This document shows, one piece after another, positions 35,617 to 43,976 of a DNA stretch of 64,000 bases. The notes under the pieces are model-generated. The model saw nothing but the letters and a program-made list of their open reading frames with translations, was not told the DNA's origin and searched no databases. Origin of the DNA: an uncultured Lactobacillus sp. (GTDB lineage Bacteria; Bacillota; Bacilli; Lactobacillales; Lactobacillaceae). Where the stretch lies: positions 124,001-188,000 of the forward strand of contig CALNAK010000019.1 of assembly GCA_937874185.1 (NCBI GenBank), in the 5' to 3' direction. Both the position numbers and the translations under genes were made by a program. The first letter of the stretch is position 1. Each line of letters opens with the position of its first letter.

Positions 35617-37017
35617 CTATTTTTCTTTAGCTTGTATCAAGTTAACTTTTTCAAGAATTTGTTTATCAAATGCCTTCATATATTCATCATGTGTTTGATA
35701 TTTATTATTCTTAATTTTACGTGCAGCATCGGTCCAGTCGTAGTAGTTGATTGGGATCATGTTGCGCTTTTTATTTTTAACGTATAATTCGGAGAAATTA
35801 TTGTCGTTTTGAATTGGAGCTGTTAACCAGATATAGTCAGTATCCTTGTATTGTAGGAAATATTGGCTATCACGGGTAACGTTATTTTGATATTGAGAAT
35901 ATTGAATTTGCATATCAAAGGTTTTACCGTAGTCGTGTGAAATGTAATCCATTCTGACACCTAAAACTAGGGCAATTAAAGTAAATAGTGGGAATAGATA
36001 TTTTTGATATGAAGATAGTAGTAGGTCTAAATTGATTGTAAAGATGGCTACGAAGAACATATAACTGGCAAACATACATCTGGCACCAAATGGTGAAACA
36101 ACCATGAATGGGGCAATAACGACGTATGCTGATAGTAGTAAAGCGTAGTTAGCAATTTTTTGTTTGGTATTTTTTAGTGTTCTTGTGTAAAGAATAGTTG
36201 CGATTGAGAAAATTAAAATAGCGATTCCCATAATAATTAAATGTTTAGGGGTAAAAGTTATTTTCATATAGTGGAAGAAAGTATCTTGTGATGATGATCC
36301 ACTAACTGAACGATATGCGTCTGAACCGATAAGTATCTTGATATAGGCACCGTTGATAAACATTAAGATGGCGCCAAGAAAGTTACCAGCTAGAATTAAG
36401 TTAAGAACTCTCTTGAAGTGATCACCGAAGTGACTTCTGAGGAATAACCAAACTATCAGAACGTTGAAACAGTTCAGTAGGGTAACGTGCTCAGCAAAGA
36501 ATTGAGCAGCTACTGAAGCAAAGAAAATTAAAATTGTACTTGTACGATAATAATGGACATTCTTGTTATCGTAATTCTTTAGTACTAAATATAGAAAGAA
36601 TAATGGGAAAACAACTGAAGGTAGGTAATTGGCAAAGCCTGCATGCCAACCTAGAATCTGTTTAAAAATCACTTTTGGTGTTAAGAAAATGAAGATTGTG
36701 GTGAGGGATGCTGAAACTAAGCCGATTGATTTAGGAAGAGAGATTTGCTCTCTGATTCGTTGAATCAAATAAATAATAGTTGTTGGGAAAATTCCGTAAG
36801 CCATGAAGGCAACTGGCTTTAGCTTGGTCATGGTAATTACTAGAAAATCTCCTAGATAACGTCCATCATAGTAGGTGAAAATTCCGTGTGGGAAGTAGTT
36901 ACTACCGAAGTAGGTTCCCCAGTGTAGGTCGTCACCGAGTAGTGGCATCCACATACCAATTAGGCCGAAAATGATGAATAGTACGAAATAAAAACTAACT
37001 TTAGCTGTTCTTGTCAT
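35617..37017 (-). CDS. Polytopic membrane protein, GT-C/DUF6056-like
   Basis: 466 aa, about 10-11 hydrophobic helices. After helix 1 comes GDDLHWGTYFG and then FTYYDGRYLGDF, the position and acidic pair expected in GT-C glycosyltransferases and in the DUF6056 family. A soluble C-terminal tail of about 90 residues follows. Probable role: sugar transfer to an envelope glycan outside the membrane (inference from fold). AAGGAAG precedes the ATG. Unlinked to other glycan genes here, ends at the short palindromic element and a bidirectional terminator. Confidence 0.7.
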   Translation of the reverse strand: MTRTAKVSFYFVLFIIFGLIGMWMPLLGDDLHWGTYFGSNYFPHGIFTYYDGRYLGDFLVITMTKLKPVAFMAYGIFPTTIIYLIQRIREQISLPKSIGLVSASLTTIFIFLTPKVIFKQILGWHAGFANYLPSVVFPLFFLYLVLKNYDNKNVHYYRTSTILIFFASVAAQFFAEHVTLLNCFNVLIVWLFLRSHFGDHFKRVLNLILAGNFLGAILMFINGAYIKILIGSDAYRSVSGSSSQDTFFHYMKITFTPKHLIIMGIAILIFSIATILYTRTLKNTKQKIANYALLLSAYVVIAPFMVVSPFGARCMFASYMFFVAIFTINLDLLLSSYQKYLFPLFTLIALVLGVRMDYISHDYGKTFDMQIQYSQYQNNVTRDSQYFLQYKDTDYIWLTAPIQNDNNFSELYVKNKKRNMIPINYYDWTDAARKIKNNKYQTHDEYMKAFDKQILEKVNLIQAKEK

Positions 37018-37184
37018 AATACTTCCTTTTGATTTCTCTTAATAAGGATATATTTTATCATGTTTTTGGATTCTATGAGTGAAGACTTGCGGTATACAGG
37101 GATATATTGATAATATAATTAATTGATAAGTTATAAAATTGTAACAATAAATATGTGAACGATTACAAAAAGGCGGATAACGTT

Positions 37185-38093
37185 ATGAAGAAAATTGTTG
37201 TATTGGGTTCAATCAATGTCGATACTATTTTGAATATTGCGAGATTACCATTACCAGGCGAAACGATGGCAATGCATGACCGCTCAATTGCAGGTGGTGG
37301 TAAGGGTTCTAATCAAGCTATTGCTGCTGTTCGTGCCGGTGCGGAGACTTCTTTTATTAGTAAAATCGGTAAGGATCATGCTGCTGATTTTATGATAGAT
37401 GTTTTTAAACACGACGGTTTGAATATCGATCACGTGACGATGGACGACGAAGCTGGTACTGGTAAGGCTTATATCTTGCTTGATGACAATGGTCAAAATA
37501 GTATTTTAGTTTACGGTGGTGCCAATCAGACTATAACAGTTGAGGATGTTAAGAATGCTTCTGATGCGATTGTGGACGCCGATTGTTTGATCACTGAATT
37601 TGAAACACCGTTGGATGCTACTATAGAAGCTTTTAGAATTGCTAAGAAGAATAATGTCCTGACAATTTTGAATCCAGCACCAGCTAAAACTAACATTCCT
37701 GAGGAATTATTAAATCTAACCGATATTATTACTCCAAATGAAACAGAGGCTGAGGCTATAACCGGTATTAAATACACGGATAAATCATCATTAATAAAAA
37801 TAACAAATAAATTGCATGAATTTGGTGTTAAACATGTTATAATAACTCTCGGTGGCAAGGGTTCATTCTATTATGTTAATGATGAGAGTGGGTTTGTTGA
37901 GGCTTATAAGGTTTCTACTGTTGATACGACAGGCGCTGGCGATACTTTTATTGGTTACTTGGCTGCTAAATTAGATTCTAATTTAGGTAATGTTGAGGAA
38001 GCAATGAAGTATGCTAGCAAGGCGTCGTCAATAACGGTACAAACTAAAGGTGCTCAGAATTCCATTCCGTATGCTAAGAACATTAAAATTTAA
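37185..38093 (+). CDS. rbsK: Ribokinase
   Basis: PfkB-family kinase that makes ribose 5-phosphate from ribose and ATP. 302 aa. N-terminal VVLGSINVDTIL, substrate motif GGGKGSNQAIAAVRAG, ITPNETEAEAITG, and the C-terminal anion hole/catalytic base DTTGAGDTFIGYLAA. ATG 37185 is chosen since AAGGCGG lies about 8 bases upstream; GTG 37155 is too early. No ribose transporter or RbsD is adjacent, so it may serve nucleoside-derived ribose. Confidence 0.9.
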   Translation: MKKIVVLGSINVDTILNIARLPLPGETMAMHDRSIAGGGKGSNQAIAAVRAGAETSFISKIGKDHAADFMIDVFKHDGLNIDHVTMDDEAGTGKAYILLDDNGQNSILVYGGANQTITVEDVKNASDAIVDADCLITEFETPLDATIEAFRIAKKNNVLTILNPAPAKTNIPEELLNLTDIITPNETEAEAITGIKYTDKSSLIKITNKLHEFGVKHVIITLGGKGSFYYVNDESGFVEAYKVSTVDTTGAGDTFIGYLAAKLDSNLGNVEEAMKYASKASSITVQTKGAQNSIPYAKNIKI

Positions 38094-38125
38094 AGCTACG
38101 TAAAGAAATCTTTACACAAAGTAGA

Positions 38126-38154
38126 TTGTAATAACTTGTTAATCATGTTATTAT
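38126..38154 (+). promoter_or_regulatory. Promoter of the cold-shock gene and long 5' leader
   Basis: TTGTAA (38126-38131), 17-base spacer, TATTAT (38149-38154). It leaves a leader of about 115 bases before the start codon, as is typical of temperature-sensing csp leaders. Confidence 0.55.
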
Positions 38155-38277
38155 AAGAGTTGTATTTTTGAATGGTGAATGGTTCGAATGGTTTGAATGT
38201 TTCGTACTTTAGACTTTCTTCCATAATGTACCACGAAATGATGCACAATAAATATATTTATCAGGAGGAATAGTCTG

Positions 38278-38478
38278 ATGGAACACGGAACAGTTAAATG
38301 GTTTAACGCAGAAAAAGGCTACGGCTTTATTACACGCGAAGATGGTAGTGACGTATTTGTTCACTTCTCAGCAATTCAAGGAGACGGTTACAAGACCCTT
38401 GAAGAAGGCCAAGCAGTTACTTTCGATATCGAAGATAGCGATCGCGGACCACAAGCATCAAACGTTAACAAAGACTAA
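38278..38478 (+). CDS. Cold-shock protein (CspA/CspB family)
   Basis: 66 aa single OB-fold RNA/DNA chaperone. RNP1 KGYGFITR and RNP2 VFVHFSAI are both intact; N-terminal GTVKWFNAEKGYG and C-terminal GPQASNV are standard. AGGAGG sits before the ATG. Long leader upstream and a strong terminator behind; a single-gene unit. Confidence 0.97.
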   Translation: MEHGTVKWFNAEKGYGFITREDGSDVFVHFSAIQGDGYKTLEEGQAVTFDIEDSDRGPQASNVNKD

Positions 38479-38494
38479 TTATTAGACTTTGAGC

Positions 38495-38527
38495 AAAAAG
38501 CTAACTCATACGAGTTAGCTTTTTTTA
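38495..38527 (+). terminator. Terminator of the cold-shock gene
   Basis: AAAAAGCTAACTC and GAGTTAGCTTTTT stem, loop ATAC, T run. Confidence 0.93.
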
Positions 38528-38630
38528 TTGCCTTTTTTTATCTCTACACAATCTTTACCTTAAATTTACAATAATTACACAATCGAAGTTTACTATTAAA
38601 ACTTAATAATAAAATATTGGGGATTAGTGG

Positions 38631-39827
38631 ATGCAGAGCAACTGGAAAAATAATTTTAGAATTCTTTGGTTTGGAAGTTTGATAACTGGTATGGGTAATG
38701 CGATGACATTGCCGTTTATTGTGCTTTTCATTGATACTTTAGGGGATTTCAATAATACACAATTGAATTTTCTAGGGGCAGCAGCGTTTTCGCTAACTTA
38801 TTTAAGTAAAGCCTTAGTTTCACCACTTTGGGGTCGCTTAGCGGATCTAAAAGGTCGTAAGTTAATGTGTCTACGAGCTTCTGGAGTGATGACATTTACA
38901 ATTTTGATGATTGGATTTTCTCCAAATGTTTGGTTTTTGTTAGTCTTTCGTAGTTTGCAGGGGGCCTTTTCAGGATATATTAATAATGCGAATGCATTAA
39001 TGTCAGTCTCAGCACCAGTGAAAATAAGAGGCCGTGTGATGAGTAAGTTAATTACTGGTGATATTACTGGAACGTTGGTAGGACCTCTTATAGGTGGATT
39101 CTTAGCCACCTGGGTCGGATATCGAGGGGCCTTCTTCGTTACCAGCTTTTTGATGGGAATGGTTTTTCTCATGACGCTATTTGGTGTTAAAGAAGATTTT
39201 ACACCGATTACTAAAAAAGAATTACAACCAGTTTTTCCAATAATGAAAAAGATTGGTTGGGGATTCTTTATTGCCCTGTTTGGGTCGCTCTTAGCGGTTC
39301 AAGCAACGACTAATGCAATTACACCCATGCTGAGTTTACTCGTTCGAGAGCTCAATCCTCATAGCACAGAACTGGTTATGCTGACGGGGATCGTTTCTGC
39401 AGCCCCAGGTTTTGCGACAATTCTGATATCTGGGGTCGTTGGGTCATTGATTGATAAACTGGGTGCGTTAAAAAGTATGATGATTTTTCTTATTTCAGCA
39501 ATTATTTGTTTAATATTGACCAGCATGGTTCAAAACGTCTGGCAATTAGTGGCATTGAGATTCATTTTGGGAATTTCTGACGCGGCATTGATTCCTTCTA
39601 TTCAAGTTTTAACCGTTCAAAATGTCCCAAATTCAATTTTCGGAAGAATTTTCAGTTATAATCAGTCGGCACAAGCCTTTGGAAATGTTTTGGGACCATT
39701 TATGGCAGCGTGGATTGCAACTATCTCTGGATATAAGAGTATTTTCCTATTCTCAGCTGTATTGGAACTCTTAGCGTTAATTTCTTGGATTTATTATTCT
39801 AAAAATAGACAACTTAGAAAAATCTAA
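38631..39827 (+). CDS. MFS transporter, multidrug-efflux type
   Basis: 398 aa, 12 helices. Motif A between helices 2 and 3: GRLADLKGRKLMCLRASG; antiporter motif C-like GPLIGGFLATWVGYRGAFF in helix 5; second half repeats it with GSLIDKLGALKSM. This pattern is that of drug:proton antiporters of the PmrA/NorA/MdtG kind. Substrate not readable. GGGGATTAG precedes the ATG. Single gene. Confidence 0.85.
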   Translation: MQSNWKNNFRILWFGSLITGMGNAMTLPFIVLFIDTLGDFNNTQLNFLGAAAFSLTYLSKALVSPLWGRLADLKGRKLMCLRASGVMTFTILMIGFSPNVWFLLVFRSLQGAFSGYINNANALMSVSAPVKIRGRVMSKLITGDITGTLVGPLIGGFLATWVGYRGAFFVTSFLMGMVFLMTLFGVKEDFTPITKKELQPVFPIMKKIGWGFFIALFGSLLAVQATTNAITPMLSLLVRELNPHSTELVMLTGIVSAAPGFATILISGVVGSLIDKLGALKSMMIFLISAIICLILTSMVQNVWQLVALRFILGISDAALIPSIQVLTVQNVPNSIFGRIFSYNQSAQAFGNVLGPFMAAWIATISGYKSIFLFSAVLELLALISWIYYSKNRQLRKI

Positions 39828-39915
39828 ACAAATATTAAATTTGTATTTCAAATCACAGAAATTTCAAAGTTATCGTCTATAATTAGAACATAATAAATTA
39901 AAAAGGATAGATCAA

Positions 39916-40563
39916 TTGCCACAAAAGAAAAGATACACAACAAACCGAAATTATCGGCGGAAGCGAAGTAAAAAGAATAATTATACAACCGTTATATTGT
40001 TAGTGATTGTCGCCATGTTTGTGTTGAGCTTCTTTGGTTACAGGCGATATGTTCAATATAAGAGTGAAACTCAGGTCGAGGCGGTCCAGCAAGAACACAG
40101 TACTTTTGTGAAAAAAATTGCTCCCTATGCAGTTGATTTGGGTAAGCAATATGGTGTGTTGCCAAGTATTACGATTGCTCAGGCTATTTTAGAGAGTGAC
40201 TGGGGAACTAGTACTTTGGCTAGCCAGTACAACAATTATTTTGGTATCAAGGGTTCTGATCCAGCAAATACTAAAGTTTTACAGACGAAGGAATATACTA
40301 ATAACCAGTGGGTAACTATCAATGGACGTTTCCGGGTTTATTCGGATTTTCGTGAATCAATGAAAGACCATACTAAATTGTTAGTTGATGGTACGACGTG
40401 GAATTCGCAGCAGTATCAGCAAGTTATACAATCAAAAGATTATATTGATGCTGCGGTCGCGTTACAGACTGATGGATATGCGACTGATCCAGGATATACA
40501 AGTAAAATTATTCGGATTATACAAAAATATAATCTTAAAAAGTATGATGAGGGTATCAAGTAA
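39916..40563 (+). CDS. Membrane-anchored endo-beta-N-acetylglucosaminidase (GH73)
   Basis: Cleaves peptidoglycan glycan strands outside the cell. 215 aa. Basic N-terminus, a membrane anchor at about residues 20-42 (VILLVIVAMFVLSFFGY), then the GH73 domain: PSITIAQAILESDWGTSTLA with the catalytic Glu, NNYFGIKGSD, and YATDPGYTSKIIRIIQKY. No extra wall-binding repeats, as in LytG-like enzymes. TTG 39916 is the start, with AAAGGAT about 8 bases upstream. Confidence 0.9.
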   Translation: MPQKKRYTTNRNYRRKRSKKNNYTTVILLVIVAMFVLSFFGYRRYVQYKSETQVEAVQQEHSTFVKKIAPYAVDLGKQYGVLPSITIAQAILESDWGTSTLASQYNNYFGIKGSDPANTKVLQTKEYTNNQWVTINGRFRVYSDFRESMKDHTKLLVDGTTWNSQQYQQVIQSKDYIDAAVALQTDGYATDPGYTSKIIRIIQKYNLKKYDEGIK

Positions 40564-40614
40564 AAATCAAAGTATGATAGACTCTAATTATTCTATTAAA
40601 TAGGGGAGAACGTA

Positions 40615-41196
40615 ATGAAGGAATTAGAAGAAAGAATCAAAAAAGATGGTCGTGTTTTAGGAAAAGATGTTCTTAAAGTGGACAGCTTTTTAAACCATCA
40701 GATTGACCCAATGTTAATGGAAAAAATGGGCGAGGAATTTTACGAACATTTTAAAGATGCAGGAATCAATAAAATTTTGACTGTTGAATCTTCAGGAATT
40801 GCACCAGCCGTTATGACTGGATTGAAATTTCAAGTTCCAGTGGTTTTTGCTAGAAAGCACAAATCAGTAACATTGAGTGATGATCTTTATTCATCAGAGG
40901 TTTATTCATTTACTAAGAAGACTTCAAACCACATAAGTATTGCTAAGAAATACTTATCAAGTGATGATAAAGTTTTGATTATTGATGATTTCTTAGCTAA
41001 TGGTCAAGCCGTAAATGGTTTGAACACAATTATTGAGGCTGCTGGCGCAGACCTTGCCGGTATCGGTATCGTAATTGAAAAGTCCTTCCAAAAGGGCAGA
41101 CAAATGATTGATAAATCAGGTATTCCAATTTATTCATTAGCTAGAATTACAGCTTTTGAAAATGGACAAGTGGTCTTTGGCGAAGAAGACGATTAG
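40615..41196 (+). CDS. xpt: Xanthine phosphoribosyltransferase
   Basis: Salvage of xanthine with PRPP to XMP. 193 aa. N-terminal MKELEERIKKDGRVLGKDVLK in part, substrate region KILTVESSGIAPAV, PRPP-binding VLIIDDFLANGQAVNGL, as in the Bacillus enzyme. GGGGAG precedes the ATG. Only 51 bases separate it from the GH73 gene and no purine riboswitch fold is visible there, although such switches often precede xpt. First gene of xpt-purK-like-purB. Confidence 0.93.
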   Translation: MKELEERIKKDGRVLGKDVLKVDSFLNHQIDPMLMEKMGEEFYEHFKDAGINKILTVESSGIAPAVMTGLKFQVPVVFARKHKSVTLSDDLYSSEVYSFTKKTSNHISIAKKYLSSDDKVLIIDDFLANGQAVNGLNTIIEAAGADLAGIGIVIEKSFQKGRQMIDKSGIPIYSLARITAFENGQVVFGEEDD

Positions 41197-41214
41197 TAAT
41201 AAGAAGGTGGAATT

Positions 41215-42351
41215 ATGACTTTTATTGCGCCCGGTAAGACATTAGGAATAATTGGCGGCGGCAGTGAGACGTATATTTTTGAGTTAGAGGCCAAAAGAAT
41301 GGGCTTTAGAACCATGCTCTTGACTGATGAAGAAAATGATATTGCAACACAGGCTGCCGACAGTTTTCTGGTTGGTAAGCTAGAAAATATTGAGAATCTA
41401 AGTGAATTGGGCCATAGAAGTGACCTTCTTTTGTATATGGATGAGAACTTTGACAGTGGTTTGTTGAAACAACTTGCTAAAACATTCAATGTTGCTCAAG
41501 GTGCAGACTTATTGGAAATCGTTCAAGATCGATATATTGAAAGAACGTTTTTAAATGATTTGAATATCAACGTGCCACCATTTTTCTCAGTTGTAACGGT
41601 TGATGATGTTAAGAATGCGGTTGATGAGATTGGTTTCCCTTGTATTTTGAAACCGATTCAGAATAATCAAACAATTTTGAAACGTCATATTCTATACAAC
41701 AGCGAAGATGTGGAACGTGTTCAAAAATTACTCAAAGATGGAACGTATATTCTTGAAGCATGGATCGAGACAAAAAAAGAATATTCCATTATGGTTAGTA
41801 AGAGCGAGGATAAGAAGATTCATACTTTTCCAATGATCCAGGAAATTTATGATGGTACGCATCTAATGAGTTCTTTTATATATAAAAAGAACAATCCCGA
41901 TGTGGAAGCGGAAATGCAACGTGTTGCCTTGATGGTGGCTGAAAATGTTAATTATGTCGGAATTTTCGGAATCAGTTTTATCTTGTCTGATTCTGATGTC
42001 TTATACGTCAAACGAATTTTCCCAGGAATTAATTACTCAGCTAATGTCTATCAAGAAGCTACGGGTATTTCTCAATCAGAGATACATATCAGAGCCATTT
42101 GTGACTGGCCCATTCCTGAAATATTTCCAAGAGTCAATGCGGCAACTTTGAAGATTATCGAAGGTAACTTGCCACAGAGTTTGGACTTACTTCAGGAAAA
42201 AGCTCAATGGAAATTTAACTATTACACAGGTTTTAAAGCTAAGAATCAAGCCGACAGAGATGTCGGATATATTTCAATTTTTTCTGACGATGTAGAAGAA
42301 TTAAAAAATGATATCTTAACAACTAACATTTGGAGAGTAGAAAATTCATGA
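41215..42351 (+). CDS. PurK-like ATP-grasp protein with lost catalytic residues
   Basis: 378 aa, full PurK length and order: N-terminal PGKTLGIIGGG, QDRYIERTFLNDL, GFPCILKP, QSEIHIRAIC. Real PurK makes N5-CAIR from AIR, bicarbonate and ATP. Here the ATP-loop GGYDGKG after the ATP Lys is replaced (KPIQNNQTILKR), the first metal Glu (AVEFF) is Ser254 (GISFI), and the block NEIAPRPHNSGH that holds the second metal ligands and AIR is KRIFPGINYSAN. The frame is intact and overlaps purB by ATGA. It is therefore probably not a working synthase; a regulatory or structural role with purB is possible. Confidence 0.8.
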   Translation: MTFIAPGKTLGIIGGGSETYIFELEAKRMGFRTMLLTDEENDIATQAADSFLVGKLENIENLSELGHRSDLLLYMDENFDSGLLKQLAKTFNVAQGADLLEIVQDRYIERTFLNDLNINVPPFFSVVTVDDVKNAVDEIGFPCILKPIQNNQTILKRHILYNSEDVERVQKLLKDGTYILEAWIETKKEYSIMVSKSEDKKIHTFPMIQEIYDGTHLMSSFIYKKNNPDVEAEMQRVALMVAENVNYVGIFGISFILSDSDVLYVKRIFPGINYSANVYQEATGISQSEIHIRAICDWPIPEIFPRVNAATLKIIEGNLPQSLDLLQEKAQWKFNYYTGFKAKNQADRDVGYISIFSDDVEELKNDILTTNIWRVENS

Positions 42352-43643
42352 TTGATAGATATGTAACTGAACAAATGAAACCAATTTGGACTGACCAAAA
42401 TAGATTTCAAGCTTGGCTTGAAGTGGAAATTGCTGCCGTTGAAGGATGGAGCAAAGAAGGAGAAATCCCTGCTGAAGATGCTAAGTTAATTGCTCAAAAC
42501 GCTAAGTTTAATGTTTCTGAGATTGCTGAAATTGAAAAAGAAACAAAACATGACGTTGTTGCTTTTACTAGAGATGTTTCACGTTATTTAGGACCTGAAA
42601 GAAAGTGGGTCCATTTCGGACTTACATCAACTGATGTCGTTGATACAGCTTATGGTTACTTGATGAAACAAGCTAATGACATTATTCGTGAAGACTTGAA
42701 TGAATTTCTCAAAGTAGTTGGGGAAAAAGCTCTAAAGTACAAAGATACAGTTATGATTGGTAGAACTCACGGTGTGCACGCTGAACCTACAACATTTGGT
42801 TTGGTTCTTGCTAACTGGTATTCTGAAATCAAACGTGATATCGAACGTTTCGACCATGCTGCTAAAGGTGTGGAAGCTGGTAAAATCAGTGGTGCCGTTG
42901 GTAGTTATGCTAATGTGCCAACTGATGTGGAAAAATTTGTTTGTGATAAATTAGGCATCCGTGCTCAAGAAATTTCAACACAAGTTCTTCCTCGTGATCT
43001 TCATGCAGAATACATTCAAACTATGGCTTTAATTGCCACATCCGTTGAACGTTTTGCCCTTGAAGTACGTCACTTACAAAGAACCGAAGTTCGTGAAGCA
43101 GAAGAATATTTTGCTGCTGGACAAAAAGGTTCATCAGCTATGCCTCATAAACGTAACCCAATTGGTTCAGAGAATGTAACTGGACTAGCTCGTGTTATCA
43201 GAGGACATGCTTTCACAGCCTTGGAAGATGTTCCATTGTGGCATGAACGTGATATTTCACACAGTTCAGCTGAACGTATCATTATTCCTGATACAACTGA
43301 ATTGTTAGATTACATCTTGAGAAGATTTACTAAGATCACAAAAGATCTTACCGTCTTCCCAGATAAGATGCTTGATGATATGAATATTACACACGGTTTG
43401 ATTTACTCACAACGTGTCTTGTTGAAACTTGTTGAAGCAGGATATAGTCGTGAAGAATCATATGATATCGTGCAACCAATGACAGCTAAGGCTTGGGATG
43501 AAAAGAAAGATTTCAGAACAATGCTTGAAGCAGATGAACGTGTCATGGGTAAGTTATCTGAAAAAGATTTGGATGATGCATTTGATTATCACTGGCATTT
43601 GCGTAATGTCGATGAAATTTTCAAACGTGTTGGACTTGAATAG
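42348..43643 (+). CDS. purB: Adenylosuccinate lyase
   Basis: Cleaves SAICAR and adenylosuccinate, releasing fumarate, in purine synthesis. 431 aa, the Firmicute length. N-terminal MIDRYVTEQMKPIW, HDVVAFTRDVS, FGLTSTDVVDTAYG, IGRTHGVHAEPTTFG, and the fumarase-superfamily signature GSSAMPHKRNPIGSEN with the catalytic Ser. ATG 42348 is chosen over TTG 42330 (GGAGAG 10 bases upstream). It overlaps the PurK-like gene. Confidence 0.96.
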   Translation: MIDRYVTEQMKPIWTDQNRFQAWLEVEIAAVEGWSKEGEIPAEDAKLIAQNAKFNVSEIAEIEKETKHDVVAFTRDVSRYLGPERKWVHFGLTSTDVVDTAYGYLMKQANDIIREDLNEFLKVVGEKALKYKDTVMIGRTHGVHAEPTTFGLVLANWYSEIKRDIERFDHAAKGVEAGKISGAVGSYANVPTDVEKFVCDKLGIRAQEISTQVLPRDLHAEYIQTMALIATSVERFALEVRHLQRTEVREAEEYFAAGQKGSSAMPHKRNPIGSENVTGLARVIRGHAFTALEDVPLWHERDISHSSAERIIIPDTTELLDYILRRFTKITKDLTVFPDKMLDDMNITHGLIYSQRVLLKLVEAGYSREESYDIVQPMTAKAWDEKKDFRTMLEADERVMGKLSEKDLDDAFDYHWHLRNVDEIFKRVGLE

Positions 43644-43651
43644 AAAAAGCT

Positions 43652-43705
43652 AAAAAAGCCGTAGTAACTAGATGTTTTATTATCTGGTTACTACGACTTT
43701 TTTAT
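43652..43705 (+). terminator. Terminator of xpt-purK-like-purB
   Basis: AAAGCCGTAGTAACTAGAT and ATCTGGTTACTACGACTTT pair through about 18 bp (a few mismatches) with a T run. Confidence 0.88.
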
Positions 43706-43976
43706 ATATTTAAATTTAATAAATAAAGTGCAGAATAATATTAAAAATATAACTAAATTTAATAAAATAAAAACGTATGAGAACAGGGTTAAACAAGCAT
43801 TTTGTCATATTACGATAAATATTATGGTCTATTATGGATTCCCTTTATCAGGAACCTATTGCATAATGGCTTGAGGATAAGCGTTTTCAATTTAAGTTAT
43901 ATCTTATATACTAAATATTTTATATACAACATGTACATTGAACATTTAATACGAATTCTACTTTGGGGGTAGATAG
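43706..43976. other. AT-rich intergenic stretch before the second WxL gene
   Basis: No gene or repeat recognised. It presumably holds the promoter of the 43977 gene; GGGGGT is the ribosome site just before the ATG. Confidence 0.4.

Noticed and set aside
40564..40614. Purine riboswitch before xpt
   Set aside because: The gap is only 51 bases and shows no matching stems or conserved core.
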